Source: Tubulanus polymorphus (taxonomy: Eukaryota > Nemertea > Palaeonemertea > Tubulaniformes > Tubulanidae). Taken from it: 64,000 nucleotides of DNA. Location of the stretch: the NCBI RefSeq assembly GCF_964204645.1, contig NC_134031.1, positions 20,519,307-20,583,306 of the forward strand, written 5' to 3'. The translations under genes and the position numbers were made by a program. Below are positions 1 through 13,608 of the stretch, piece by piece (position 1 is the first letter of the stretch; every line of letters starts with the position of its first letter). The notes below the pieces were generated by a model that worked only from the letters and a program-made list of their open reading frames with translations, did not search any database and was not told where the DNA came from.

Positions 1-180
1 CAGTAAGGGCCAAATTCAGTTCTCGTATCTAGTCGACTAGTGGTCGGAACTAATAACCGAATGCGCTTTATTTCCGAACTATTTCCGGACTATGGTTCCG
101 ACTGACTGACATTCGGTTTCACTTAGTTCGACTATAGTCGCGACTAACTCCGATAACCAAAGTTCGCCCAGCGTACGTGG
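1..180. repeat. Dispersed repeat, family 1 (copy at left edge)
   Basis: This segment shares several blocks in the same order with 25290-25495: a block around 'gtcggaactaa', one reading 'actgacattcggtttcact', and a last one 'actccgataacc' followed by 'aagttcgccca'. The similarity is patchy, as between two old copies of one non-coding element. There is no open reading frame in it. The left end may run beyond the window. Confidence 0.55.
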
Positions 181-796
181 GTCACCAGTCAATTTCAGTC
201 TCCTCGTGATGGAATGAAAATGTTTCGGAATTTTCTGCAAATTTTTCATCCTGAAACAACTGATTCCAGACAGCCGTGTAGGTTAGCTGTGTTTGTTTCA
301 ATACTCTCAATTTCGGCACAATTTTTCCTATTACTCGTCGTAATAGTTACCGATATGAAATTGATTCATTTTCCTCTAGAAAAATGAAGTTTTCGCAGAA
401 AATTCCAAAACAGGTTCATTCCACAAGTTCGAACTAGTATTGTCCCACTGAAGTTATCTTCGTCAAAGAAGGCTGAAAATCGAATCTTAGTCTTAGAAGA
501 TTTCCTTAATGTCCAAGAGAAATGGGCCTGCTGCTTTCAAGGGTTCGAATCCAGCCCGAGTTGTCCAGTGTCCATTGACGAAGGCTGCATGCGACAGTGG
601 GTCCGAATCAGGAATTAAAACACGATGTTCCCTTATTCCGTAGAGGAGCCTGGGGTATAAACCGGGTTTAGAATAATTATAACGAGACAAGTATAAGTAT
701 ACAATATAGGTTTATTTGACGCACAAGCTTTCGCTACTAATCAGTATATATAGGCAGACTGACACTAATTAGACAGAACCGAGTGAGAAGATTAAT
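181..796. other. Gene-free stretch with one tRNA-like B box
   Basis: No coding exon is recognised. At 542-552 there is an exact RNA polymerase III B-box match (GGTTCGAATCC), but no convincing A box or cloverleaf about 40-50 bases upstream, so it is not a tRNA gene. It may be the head of a degraded tRNA-derived SINE. Confidence 0.3.
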
Positions 797-955
797 TACA
801 AATACACAATACAATACATATTACAATACATAATACAATACATGGTACAATACATATTACAATGTATGGTACAATACATAATACAATACATAATATAATA
901 CATGGTACAATACATAATACAATACATATTACAATACATATATTACAATACATAA
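797..955. repeat. AT-rich tandem repeat of 'acaatacata' type
   Basis: About 160 bases are built from ten- to twelve-base units around 'acaatacata', with variants 'acaatacatatt' and 'acatggtacaat'. It reads as a degenerate minisatellite and has no coding potential. Confidence 0.85.
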
Positions 956-1029
956 CTGAGTGAGTTGATATATGATTAATTACAGAACAACAAAATAAGT
1001 GATGTATCTGGGATGTGCAAAAATGACAA

Positions 1030-1225
1030 AAAGAATGGCGCGAGATTACTTCAAAATAAAATGGCGCGAGATTACCTCCAAATAAAATGGCGCGAGATGA
1101 AAAATAAAATGGTGCGAGATGAGACTTCGAAATGAAATGACGCGAGATGAGACTTCGAAATATAATGGTGCGAGATGAGACTTCGAAAAAATGGCGCGAG
1201 ATTACTTCAAAATAAAATGGCGCGT
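1030..1225. repeat. Tandem repeat with core 'aaaatggcgcgagat'
   Basis: Seven or so units of roughly 20-30 bases carry the core 'atggcgcgagat' followed by 'tacttcaaaata' or 'gagacttcgaaata'. CpG-rich cores alternate with A-rich spacers, and unit length varies, so this is a degenerate minisatellite. Confidence 0.8.
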
Positions 1226-4200
1226 GAAAAATTTAATTCTATCATTTTAATGTGTAATGTTATATAAGTGTATATTTGTCTATTGTTTCATATTTGTATC
1301 ACTGTTTCTGTGTTCGTATTTTTGGGGGGTTAATAGTCCAACCACCTAGCTCTACATGTGTTAACGTTTATGTAGTTTCTATTATGTAGAAAAAAGTTGT
1401 CAAGTCCAAATCGTCAATTCCTCATCCTACCAAAGTCACGCTAAACCCACAAAATCGTCGAAGCTTCGTTTTAAGGGGAGGGGTGAGGGGGGCGTTGGAT
1501 AATTGTGAAATATATTCAAAATACCTAAGAATTAACGGTTGAAATTATGTTTTAATTGGGGGTCAAATAACTAGCTAAAACTAACATAAGTTCTATCAAT
1601 TCTATTTATCTACAAGAACTATTAGACATGTCATACAAGTCGCACCTGAATTTTTTCAAGCCACTCTGTCATCATCATTCAACTTCGGGTTCGATCTTCT
1701 GTGGCCCGGGGGGTCTTTTTCTTCTCACTGAAATCATGGACGTATCAACTCTAGTTGACAAGTCCACGCTGAAATATGTCCTACCTTATTCAATTCGGAC
1801 CGCTCTTGTTTTTCATCAGTAGGCGAGTCTTTTGTATCTTCCATGAAGCTGTAACACTGGGTACCGGTACCTGTTAATTAAACCTAACCTAACCCTAACC
1901 TAAAGTGCAACTATTTTTTCCTAAATCTAAATCTATAAAACATAATTTCGACCGCTAATGTTAAATAAACGTTCCACCTACCTTACAGCAACCTTGTAAC
2001 GTGGATGAAGCAGCAATTTGAAAATGTAATCCTTTTATTTAAGAGTCAATCTTAAAGTCATTTTTAAATTCCGTGTCATGTTGCCAGAATCCAGTTGTAT
2101 TAATAACAAATAGTTAATCAGCTCAGCTGCGTTTGTTACAATCTAATGCAAATTCTCTTTTTCTAAAACGTGTCCTATCTGAGCAATGTCCGGCGACAGA
2201 GACTTCTTCGCCGTGTAGAATTTCCAAGTGTAATGACAACTTGTAGGAGCGCCCACCGGTTTTTAACTGACCCCCTTAAAATTCGTAGCCGGTGATTGGT
2301 TACATCACCGATAACAAAAGCTTCGGGGAATGATTTCAAAAGGTATTGCAGGTAGGTCACTGGCCATTCTTGAATTGGGGTCATCTTTTCTTTTGAAGTT
2401 TGTAAATGCTTCGAAGTTTGAAAACGCTGAGGTTATGTGGCGCTGATCGGCGATTATCCGGCCGGTTGCGTTGGTCTAGGCGTCGACATGAAGCCAGCCT
2501 TAGACGTCACTTCGCGGAAAGAAGTTTAGAAAGTGTAACGAAAAAAGTGTATTGAGTGTCAGAATATTAATAGATAGTATTTTCACCCTCACGCAAGCCT
2601 CATGGCTAGCGGAGCGGATGATCGGTTAAAAATATGCACGCCTAATTCACACAAACTGCTCTCGGGGGCCACTGGTGGTTATAGTGTCTAATACTTAGCG
2701 AACTGCCCGAATTATGGATCGGAAAGTACGTTTATAAAATCAGAAAAATTAGATGATTATCGGTGAGGGAGCAAATGTAACGACTGCAACAGAAATCGAA
2801 GGTACAAGTGGAAGCCGAACTTTTTTGGACCCTACTAGCATCATAGATGCTATAATGCGACATGTGTAAAGAATCTAGATGGAATGAACACTTTTCGATT
2901 GGGAATCGGGGCCGGGGTAGTTTTTATCCTCTCCACATTAATCATTCAGAAGTCAGGAGTATAATAGAGACAGTGCTCAGAGTCAGATCAACTATTTATC
3001 ATCGTAATGACGAACTTTCAATTTGCTTATTTTCTAATGAAATCATGGACTAGGAGGAATTCCCTTTTATGAACAACTGTTAATTTTTGTATTTTCTGCA
3101 TTCAATAATTCTAAAATCCTATGCCAACTAATTTCTGTTTTGTCAGTAGAGCGACTTGTAAATCCACCATTAAGCAAGTCACAATAATGAATACATGAAA
3201 TAAAAATTAAGAAAAAGAGGATAGTGCTTACAAGATTATCGAATTGCTACATAACGACATGGGAACCTTAAGGGTATCTTACGCCTTGGAGTAATCGTTC
3301 TAACTGATCGAGTGCCGATCAGAAATTATAGATTTTTCATGTATATTCAAACCCGAATTTAGCAAAAAAGACATCGTAAAAATTGAACCCCCCATTTTAT
3401 TCTCGGTAGGTGTGTTGGTGGATTTGTAAAGGTATATTTCTGATCCCTCGATACGAAGTTAGTTTCTTAAACGCAGACAGTTGTCGCAAAAAACTCTCAA
3501 ATTGAATTTTTGTCAGTAGTTTCGATTAAAAGGTTTCGTCTACGCGCGTATATGCGTGTATATGATTTAAAATGAAGCGAAAAAGACAGCGAAGCGAAAC
3601 CAAACGAAATGGCAGGGTTCAAAATTGTTATCGGTCGTGTTTGTGCTAACATTTATGTTAGAAGAAGAGGCGTCGACCTTGACATTTTCGTCGCCAGTTT
3701 TTTTTGTGGATAATTTTGTTTTCATTGCTATCAATATTACTATTACTATCACTTTTCATCAATCAGTCAATATTAATATAAACGTTACCAAGCATTACTA
3801 GAATATGACAACATAGTAAAACAATATTACCGCGTATGTATTACCTTGGATTACTCAGATGTATTACTCAGCGTATTAATGAAATCTTTCTTTCTATACT
3901 TACGCTCTTTAGGGTGATGAAAACCGCGACTGGCGGTTCATCAAACAAGGATCACGAAGCAATTAGGTTGCGAAAAAACATCGGTCAACAACATCGTGTT
4001 AGCTTTAATGAGAAACAATAGATAGACACCACGAGCTTATGCGATTAATTCGGTTTAATATGGAACGATATCCAGTTTAGGGCCATGGATACAAACATTA
4101 TACCAATATTCAGTATTAATTGAAAATGCAGGGTCGTCGAATCTTAGGAATTTGAAACCAGTTCAACAATTCTCAGTTAAGCCTTATTCATATATTAAAG

Positions 4201-4963
4201 ATCATGTTTTTTTCTAAAATCTTAAAATAGGGATTGTCCCTGTTATTTATTGGGTTGGAAGATTTGGTCTGATTCGTTTAGATTTTCAGTATTTTTCACG
4301 AGCGGTTTTCAGCGACAGCAGGAAAAAGCTGCCGGAAACCGCTGGTGATAAACGGCCTTGCCCGAGATCAATGAAACTGGATCCAAGGCTCAGAGTTAAT
4401 CGCGCCACTCACGAATAGTGTGGTTTCAACTGATACCAAAGGTTTTCAGTATACGGCTGAAATAGACAGAAAAACAGACAAGTAATGAATATTGCTAACA
4501 ATAGATATTTTTACCAATTCGAACTGGTTTTTTTTTCGAATGGAGGAATCGTTTCAGTAGGTTCGGAATGATTTTCTTCTATTTACACCACTTATATCAT
4601 CGATGAAATTAGACAATCCCAACTTTTACTCGAAAAGATGATATCATTGATGCTCGACAATTTTTCAATATGTCCGAAGATAATTCCAGTCGTACGCCCA
4701 CTCAGCTACACGCGTTATTGTGGGTGGCAACTAAATTGTCGGTGGTAAGAAACTTGAGAAAATATCATCAACAGTTCTCTTTCTAGATGTCAACTGCATG
4801 GAAATGTATTGTTCCTTGTCAGACACTTCTTCATCGAGTGATTGCGATTATTTTTACTCGAAGGGGATAATCCGCTGTGACCTTATTTGGTTTTGAAACA
4901 CTGCCAGAATAGTTTAGAATATTGTATGTTTTCGAGTCCTAGGCAGCCCCCTTGTCTAGAACG
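1226..4963. other. Gene-free intergenic stretch
   Basis: No exon with a recognisable protein motif is seen on either strand; open frames here are short and AT-driven. A short telomere-like run (acctaacctaaccctaacct) sits near 1885 but covers only about four units, too short to be a telomeric array. Confidence 0.5.
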
Positions 4964-5067
4964 TCTATTCTATCAGTCTATTCTATCAGTCTATTCTATC
5001 AGTCTATTCTATCAGTCTATTCTATCAGTCTATTCTATCAGTCTATTCTATCAGTCTATTCTATCAG
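4964..5067. repeat. Perfect 13-bp tandem repeat, 8 copies
   Basis: The unit 'tctattctatcag' is repeated exactly eight times (104 bases) with no substitution, so the array is young or kept uniform by slippage. It lies in gene-free DNA. The open frame through it is a by-product of the 13-base period and is not a gene. Confidence 0.95.
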
Positions 5068-8000
5068 TTATTTGTCGATTTTAGACATTTCACTACTTGA
5101 TTGGGGCCACCACGTTGTAGAGTGACGTCACCAGTTGCTATGATCGGGCACGAATTTCAGTTCGACACCCGGTGTATGCACCATTGGTATCAGTTTTCAA
5201 GCAGGGTGACAAAATAGCCGTTCTTTTTTCATTATTGCACAAGGAGGATTCTTTGTGGCGATTTTGGGAAGGTTTTGATGTCAACATCAAATCATTTACA
5301 TGTATCTAGCTTGTCGTTTCGTAACATCTAGGATTTCGTTGTATTCTATTGGCATAGACAATGCGGTAGTCATGCAATGTCGGGTAGGAATTAATTAGGC
5401 TTCCTGATACACCACGCAGGGAAAACCATGGTATGAGTTTTATGTTACTTCCCCAGATCTTATTCACGGACAAATGTCAATATTTGCCATATAGATATAA
5501 CTGTGATGCCGGTAATTAGGATACGTACATTTATCATTGTTCTGTTTCCCGAGGTGTTTCATATAGATATTAAATCGCTGACAGTAACATCATCAACCGC
5601 TGGTTGGATTTTTCCGTCCTGGATTTCATTCGCGTGTCCTCATAAAAATCCTAATGTTCCGATTCCTAAAGCTATAATGATTCTTTATCAATTTCGCAAA
5701 TACATGTATCACACGATTCTTAAAAGAATCTACGTAATGAGAATTGGCCGTTTTTAGGTCCTATTAAATTGTAGCTGAGTAGAAGAAGTAGATGAATGAA
5801 TTGGATAGTAGATTGTATTGAATTGGTGGTCGAGTCTTGCTTCAAGAAATACCGTTGGAATCCCTACCGGGGGAGGATATCGCTCTCAGGCGTATCATTT
5901 ATTTCCGATAGATTCTTCTCTGATCGAAATCTCCCGAGTTACGAGTTCGTGCACTTATATATCGTACTACAAAGCATTTTTCAGTGCGCAAGAAATGAGG
6001 CACAGTAAATACACGAGAAAGAAAAGTCAGGAGAAGGTTTGAGTTCGTGAGTTCGTAACCAGGAAAGGAATTAATGACGGAAAGCTGATTTTGCATATAT
6101 GATCATAAATGATAGAATATTTGAAATGTCTGTACGTGTGTATATCGGCCATAATGTTATTCTTTCTGTCCAGATGAACCACGTGGCTAATCTTGACGAA
6201 AAAAATCGAGATTAATGCTACTAATAAAGAATATTAAAACCCTGTATCGAACATGATAGTGTTATTATCGTGTCATCTTATACCAGTCGTAAAACCAGTT
6301 GTAAGGACGAGAAACATATTTGATAATTTTACGGTTTGTTTGAATAAGACTTGTCACGTACATATTTTGAAGATTTGAAAGGGGACGTTATACTATGGAA
6401 ATACGATATTGTCGCATAGCCCGGAGATTTTCTTTTTAAAACAGCAATAAACACACCTCCTTTCATTGGTCGCTTTCCCGCAACCTTTTTCATGCAGCGT
6501 TTCTTAGTAAGACGTTTGTTTTGACTCCACCCGAACAGACGCTGCAGAGAACTCACCCAGTTTTTGTTCGCGCATGTCGTAGATATGTATAATATGATAA
6601 TTCATATAATCCATTAAAGGAAATTTGATGACGAGGATGTTCACCTTCAGTTTCAAAGGAAATGTCGGTGGTGAAACATGAGTCGAGCGCTTACACTTGC
6701 GTTGTTTGGATCCACCGGATTAAGCTGCACACGTCTATTTGACCATGAACCCAAGGTCCAAGGCAGATTTTTCATTTCATAGCTAAAACAAAAAGGGATG
6801 TGAAATGAAAAAGCCGTTTGTTATCTCTGATAAAATCCGATGGCTTTCCATTTAGATGATCTGACGCATCACACGAGGATCTGTAAAAATATTCGACTTT
6901 TAAAACTTCTCATTGAATGAAGCAAGCCTGCAACCAACTTTTTCACAATTTCACATAAATTTAGACCAATTCTAAATGTTAATTGTTAAAATGTAAATAT
7001 ATATATATACCCTGGTCTCAGAGCTAGATTTGAAAAAACACTTGAGCCCAATGTGAGTTTCTCAAGCGGTTGCGAGAATCATACACTCTAGTCATAAAAA
7101 GTTCACTAAAATCAAGATCATGAAAACCAAACACAATTTATCCGTGTGGTTGGTTCCACACGGGCTGCACCGTCACCTCTGTCAGCCCTTCTCACAGACA
7201 GTGGCGTCTATTGTACAATTATTTTCGCACTGATACGCGGTCCAGGATAATGGCAGCTTTGCTTCAGATAATAACATATAATTCGCTGACATTCATGCAC
7301 GATGGTCTAAAGACACACATACAGTAGAAGATTAAGAACTATTTTCCTCGGATGACACCTGCAGTTCTTCCGCGCGTACGGATACATGCATAATGTATAT
7401 ATACTAGATTGTTAACATTTGACATTTTCCCTCACCGGAGTCTAGTTTCTAACTTGGCGATGATAAGGTCACGAGTAGCCTATCCACGCTGAAGTTTATC
7501 ATATCAGCAATATCAGTTGGCCAGCATTCATGATCCTCCATCATTTAACCAAGATAAAAACATCGGATTTATAATACAGTTCCTTTTTCTGACGCCGTAA
7601 AAACCGTTACAACAATATTTTTTTATACATGTAATAACTATTGTGCGTCGTTTAAGGGGTTCTGTGTGAGTCGATGTGCAATACGTCAAAAATATTGGCG
7701 TTTCAAAATAACAATTATCAATTGGCGTTCATTTTGTAATATAATGAATATCATAACTAATTCTCTATTTCATTATTTTTTTTTCTTTTTAATAATGACG
7801 TTAATGGAGCTGGACTGTTTGCCGGTCAAGACAATATTCAATTGGCGATATGTTCAAATTCAAAATAACCGTATTTATCCCATATTACATCTGTATATTG
7901 TTTATATTTCTACGTATGCATTACTCAATCATTGTCGACAATATCAAACAATATATGTTATTTTTCAAGGCGTCAGAAGTTTTCAGTTCTTTTTAGATCA

Positions 8001-11000
8001 TCAGTCAATCAATGATTTACGTAGCTACCTACTGATGAAAGTCTTGTCGAGCCATGACACACGATGCAAACGTATTCTAGTCGGCGAATCGATTCGCCCG
8101 ATTCAAAGATACCAGAAACTATCGCCGTTTAAATTCGGCAAATAAATCCATGCGGAATGATGCGATTACTGTGTGTTAAGGGATGACTGTGAGCGTGTTT
8201 TGTGAGCTCTTTTTTTCTTCTTCACTTTTCTCTTTTGAGGGACTTGTTTTATATAAACTATTTCTTAGTTTCTACAGACCCCTCTTAGTCTAATGTATTT
8301 ACTGTATCTTTTATTATTATGCTTTTGTAGACTATGCTGTAAATTATATTTGAGAAATAAAGTATTCAAGTGTTCATTCATTTTAAACGGTCACCCCGAA
8401 TTCGCCTGAATGTATTTCTGATTGTATATACCACGGTGAAAACGAATTCAAAATCGAAATCTTGTTTAGTCGTAAAACGAGACTCGTTCTTTCGGGTGAT
8501 AATTAAAAAGGAGAGAACGTGTTAATAATTCATAGTATCTGTTGATGAATGAGGCGTCGATGTGAACGATCAATCGGGGGGAAGAAATCAAATCCGCAGA
8601 ATTAAACCTATCAGTCGCGCGGTGTTCAATTAACGAGTTCTCGGAAAATCTATAAAAATAGACGCTCGTTTTTCGTAAAGCCACTCTCGATCTCTCTCGA
8701 AACATTAGCCGAGGTCGATGCGACCTTTTCAATCAGCGTTCGGCGTGTAAAAACACACAGGACTGTCCCAAAAACCAAAAAATGGAAATATCAAATTGTT
8801 ATTTTTCTCTTTTTGCATATATTTCTTTTTCGTCTGAAGAACAACAAAGAATGGGCAACTTTTCCAATTAAAGAAATCTTGTTATCACTCGGAAAGGTCT
8901 TAGAATTGCCTAAATGTCAGAGTCTGGTGGCCTTTTTATTGTGAATGAGTTCGTCTGCTTTTATGCTCGTCCATGATTTGCCGAACTGCATCGCTTTCAA
9001 TCCAAAATTAATTGACTTCATTAATTTGAGCGCCGTTATCGACATTTTGACATCAATGAGCGTACTGAAAATATAGTCGGTAAAATCAGGAGACGTGGCG
9101 GCGTCAATGTTAGCCAGTAGAGCTTAAAGGCGGCTAGCTGATCTCGGGCTATGACGCAACGAACACCGATTCAACTGAAATGAAACGCGATCGTGTCCTA
9201 GTTTTAAATGTCCAATGCGTTGTTTCATCCAGCAACTAGCGGGATAAAATGAATATGATCTACTTCCTACCAGTTGTTCCCTTGCCTACGATCACGAATA
9301 TTTCTGTTGTCTTTCGCCACAGAAATCTCAACAGTCGACAAGAATAATTTCTATATAGACACTCCATGGTCTCCCCGTGGTATATCCAGTAAACACCCTG
9401 AAAAATCTTTTAACCGGGTCCTATTTGCATCATACAGAACAGAACTTACAAGTGCAACATGGTCTCAGATCATACTGTGATTTAGAACCAAGATAGACTT
9501 AGACTGGTCTTAAATCTAAGACTTGGCTGTGTACCACTGGTCCAGGGCTTTTGGTGTAAATATTGAAACTCATATTCAATATTTTGGTTTGGTGTCCGGG
9601 CACCGCCTTTCGGTGAGATTGCCCTTTTCCTGGAGGCAAATAGCGTCAAAACCTGCTTGACACCGATCCTGTCGGAAATCGCGCAATTTCGGATGTATTT
9701 ATTCAAAAGTTTCGAGGGACCCCATTAAGCCGGCTTCAATAGCGGTACGCTCTTCTTTTTTTGTCCTAGAACCGCCCCTGCATTTCGAAACCTGAAACAA
9801 CTGATAAAAGAATATCCTTGAGACACCCACTATCAATGGGCGAGGATTACAAGACATCGCCGCAGTCTAACGTTCGTCTCACCACTGACGTCATAGCCGT
9901 AACGGATCGGCTGACACAATAATTCTCAACACGTGATCGGCTGACACTTGTACATAACAGTTTTGGCACGTTTCCATACTTACTTCTCACACCATAGCGA
10001 AAATAGTACATACGTGAACATAATCATTCTCTTTGGGGCATGCCAAAAATTCCAGCGACGATAAGCAGTCGGAATAACAGATATAATACGGCTGCGCAAT
10101 AGTAAATTATTGTCGACCGATTCGCAGTGTACTGGGTTAGGTTAATTTGTGATTTCAGTTGTCCAAATAACCACAACGGTTGCATATATACATACAACAA
10201 ATACCAGATTGTCGATTAATTCTTTCCAAGCGTTAAATCATGAGGCACTACAAGCCATCTTCAGATTTATTAACCTTATCAGATCACTCATCGAAAACTC
10301 CGAATCGTCCCGTCAAAAAGAAGGAGACTTGGTATGACTCAACCTTACCAATCCGTATCTTTTCATTTGGCCTTCATTGGTCCTAATCAACTAACTTACC
10401 AACATATCGCAGAATCTATTCATCATGATCACTTCAGATCAGTTAAGAATATCGTATGCATATTTGTCACGTCATAGACATAATATTGTTTCTATTTGCC
10501 CATGTATTTACTAATGAATTATGATGAATAAAATGAATTCTTGTTTGAATCTTCAAAACTGGGATGAAAGAATCGGGCTTTCTACTTTATATGTTATCAG
10601 ATCTAGCAAGAATTCACCAAATTATCACGCCATATTTGGCTTCTGAATAGATTGTAAAGTCGTATTGTAAATCGTCTGTTGTTGCTACGTTCACGCGACG
10701 TAAATAAACGTAGTTTTTTCATTCATTCCACTGAGATTCGTTCATTCATCGAAAACCGGTCAAGACATGAATGCGTGGGCGGTTCTCACACTGCGAATAC
10801 GTGTATCGCGTGTACAATGACGAATCTTACGATGTTTAGATATCGTAGTAAATCGACGAACACAAAAGAATTCCTAAAATCAGTTAATCATTTCGAAGAG
10901 ACCTAGAAACCGGTGTCGTAGATAAACAAATCACAAACAATTACAGATTTATGGATCACACCGTCATAACATATATTTCTCTCTCACTTTTGATATTTAC

Positions 11001-11275
11001 ATTCTGTCAAAAATAAACTGTACATTGCACTAAATGATTTTATAGGTTTATATTTACATATTGACATTACATAAGGGTTAATCAATGTCACCAGGTCCGT
11101 TAAATCAAGACAGCAATTTGTCAAATCGTTATCTATTTCACTTAAATAGCTTTTGATATTAGATATATTAAACAGCGTGATTATATTCTAGATTACAAGG
11201 AACTGTGACTTAAAACAGCCCCAAAGAGTTTCAGTTTCAGTTCTCGTTCTCATTTGATTGCAAAATTAAAACTTT
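5068..11275. other. Gene-free intergenic stretch
   Basis: No recognised gene. The longest open frame, at 7666-8145 (+), encodes a 159-residue composition typical of random AT-rich DNA with no domain. About 8190-8390 ends in an AATAAA-bearing AT-rich tail resembling the 3' end of a non-LTR retrotransposon. About 9480-9545 carries a fragment of the 'aagactggtctta' palindromic family seen at 34158, 40085 and 53389. Confidence 0.45.
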
Positions 11276-11387
11276 GGATCCGGTTCCACGGTTGTGAGTT
11301 AGAGTTAACTCTTTGAGTTAAAATTAGCTCATTTTCAATGAGTTAACTCAGGGTTAGATCTTAACTCACAACTGTGGAACCGGGTCC
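11276..11387. mobile_element. MITE-like palindromic element (GGTTCCAC family)
   Basis: A 112-base element whose ends are inverted copies: the left end begins GGATCCGGTTCCACGGTTGT and the right end, reverse-complemented, begins GGACCCGGTTCCACAGTTGT. The inner part is also palindromic around 'agttaactc'. Diverged pieces with the same terminal motif occur near 41030-41130, 45145 and 56105. There is no coding sequence, so it must be moved by an autonomous relative if it is a transposon. Confidence 0.75.
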
Positions 11388-13608
11388 ATTTCACATCTAG
11401 ATTTAAACTTTGACCAATACTTTCTGTGGCCCGAATGCAGTCGAGATGAAATCACAGAAAATGAAAGCGAATCAATTTTGGCTGTAGTGAACCTATGGTT
11501 TAGTATTTTCTCTTTCTTTTCTGTCACAAAGCGGTATTGACTTTTAGTTTATGGTCGACGAAAAAATGATAACCTTTGATCTGAAGCTTCGCAATAAAGA
11601 AGTTTATTCATGTACAACGCGAAGATGAAAACAGTCATCATTACTTTCACCCAATTCTCTCTCTCTCTCCATCCTCTGTATATTATAGGCTGCACTAAAA
11701 GGCTTTAACAAGCGGTTACTTGTTCAACACTCATTTTACCATTACAAAAAATACCGACCTAGTCAATCCCACGCTACACATAATCGACATAAGCGAGTAG
11801 TTTTCCACGTTTATTACCGACAATTACTAATATATCTGAGAGAAAGTTATAACCTACGGTCTTTGCACGGGTGTTGATGGAGGGCTTAATTTCGAAGAAA
11901 AACACGAGTACCCATGACGTGTACGCGTAAGCGTGTAAATCGGCTTCATAAATCATATTAGTAACAGGTGCAATTTTTAAACTTTTTCGTATCTATGAAG
12001 TTGGACGTAGTACTACTGTACATAATGGAAGCTCAAGCGAATCAGGGGGGGGGGGGCTGTTTTCCACTTCCAGAGCCGGGCTAGGAGTTTTAAGTTACAA
12101 GTAAGGCCTACGTACATGTGATCCCCAAACTATCATTACATCATAGATTATGATCACATTTCCTCATTTACGCGTAGAAATTCATTTTTTATGTTCCCCT
12201 CTCTTACGACGAGGCTCTGCTTCACCCTCCCTCAAAAGTGTGTCGAAATCTCTTCGTAAAATATGTCGTTCCGATGCGAAAAAATTCGTAACAGCACAAC
12301 CATGGTATACATTATCGGGATAATTTGATAAAAAGCGAGTGATAATACTTGATATCAATACGTTGCGACGGTCTGAAGAGGGTTATTGTTTGTTTACGAT
12401 GATGAAAATATCTGCAGCCCATACGAATACATGATTGTCTATAATTAGGAAAATTAGTTCCAGCTAACCGGGTAATCAGTGAATACCTATATGACATTCA
12501 GAATTATGCATATTACACATGTATTACATATACAAAACTTCGCGTAATAAGAAATTATGCTTTCGTTGATTTCATGACCACCATTTTTATGTTGTTATAC
12601 GGAACCGTAATTTGGAACGAAGAAAATAATATCAGACCCAGTTTTTCGGTACATCCGGTTACGGTAACGGATATTCTCCGAGATAAATACAGCTCTATAC
12701 AGAATCATACAGCTAATGAAATATGACTCCTCGCTAATAGTTGGATCAGACCAGACTAGCTGGCTAACTAACCGATTCGCAATGGAAATATTCTCATATT
12801 CTAGATTAAGCTCAGTAAAAATTGAGTTCGCCTGCGACGGAACAGTTTTATAGCCCCCGCTCACTTAATGAATGTATGGCCTATTCAAAGCAGATACAAA
12901 ACAAACTGAAATCATTATCGATGTCACAGATTACTGCCACTAATTACACGTGCTGTGCATAGCTTCAGTGTCAATGATAGGGCATCAGCCCTAGGCCAAA
13001 GAGTGAGTCGCAATATAATCACAAACCCCGTCAACCGTAAAACCGCTTCCCTTTTACAAGCACAATGTACATACACCCCAATAGATAGAAAACCCCTTGA
13101 ACGTATCACGAACCCGTTTATATATTTACACTTGTCAAAATTCTACAGTTGTTACCTATTATCATTTCCCGCTAAAGAATTCACCTTAAAATCTAGCGCA
13201 ATTTCCTGTACTTGATGACGCATTACACACATTTTTATTACATCCTCATTTAAAAGCACTGTTACTTATCAAAAAGCGATAAAGACGTCGTTAATGTAAA
13301 ACAAATCGATTTAAAGATGTCTGTTTAGCAATCTTGATATTGCATTATCTTATCTACTGACAGGCAGTGGGTAAACGAGAGTATTAAAGATCTGACTAGA
13401 TCCATGCAGCATGTTACCCGATCGCTATGTGTCGTGTCAAGTGAACTATTAACATGTAGTATTATTCCTTGAAAAGTTGTAGGTAGAAAAGCTTTCGATC
13501 GCAAAACGTGACCCACCCTCTCAACATCTGACTAGTGAAAGCCCACCATAAAAATAACAAAAACCTTTTAAAAAACTATATTCATTGAATTGCGAAGTTT
13601 GGACCGTT
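11388..13608. other. Gene-free stretch downstream of the Notch ligand gene
   Basis: No coding exon is recognised. A run of ten G lies near 12048. The part closest to 13608 is presumably 3' UTR of the minus-strand ligand gene, but no canonical AATAAA close to the stop codon was found. Confidence 0.4.

Noticed and set aside
542-552. Possible tRNA gene at an exact B box
   Set aside because: No A box at proper distance and no cloverleaf can be drawn; at best a SINE remnant.
1885-1905. Telomere-like acctaaccctaacc run
   Set aside because: Only a few irregular units; similar 'gttaggggtaagg' runs near 51535 also occur inside the window, so not a chromosome end.
4887-5084. Open frame across the 13-bp repeat
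   Set aside because: It exists only because the repeat unit has no stop in any phase; the protein is a pure repeat product without a start context.
7666-8145. 159-residue open frame on the plus strand
   Set aside because: Its composition is that of random AT-rich DNA, no domain or leader is visible, and no splice sites or neighbours suggest a gene.
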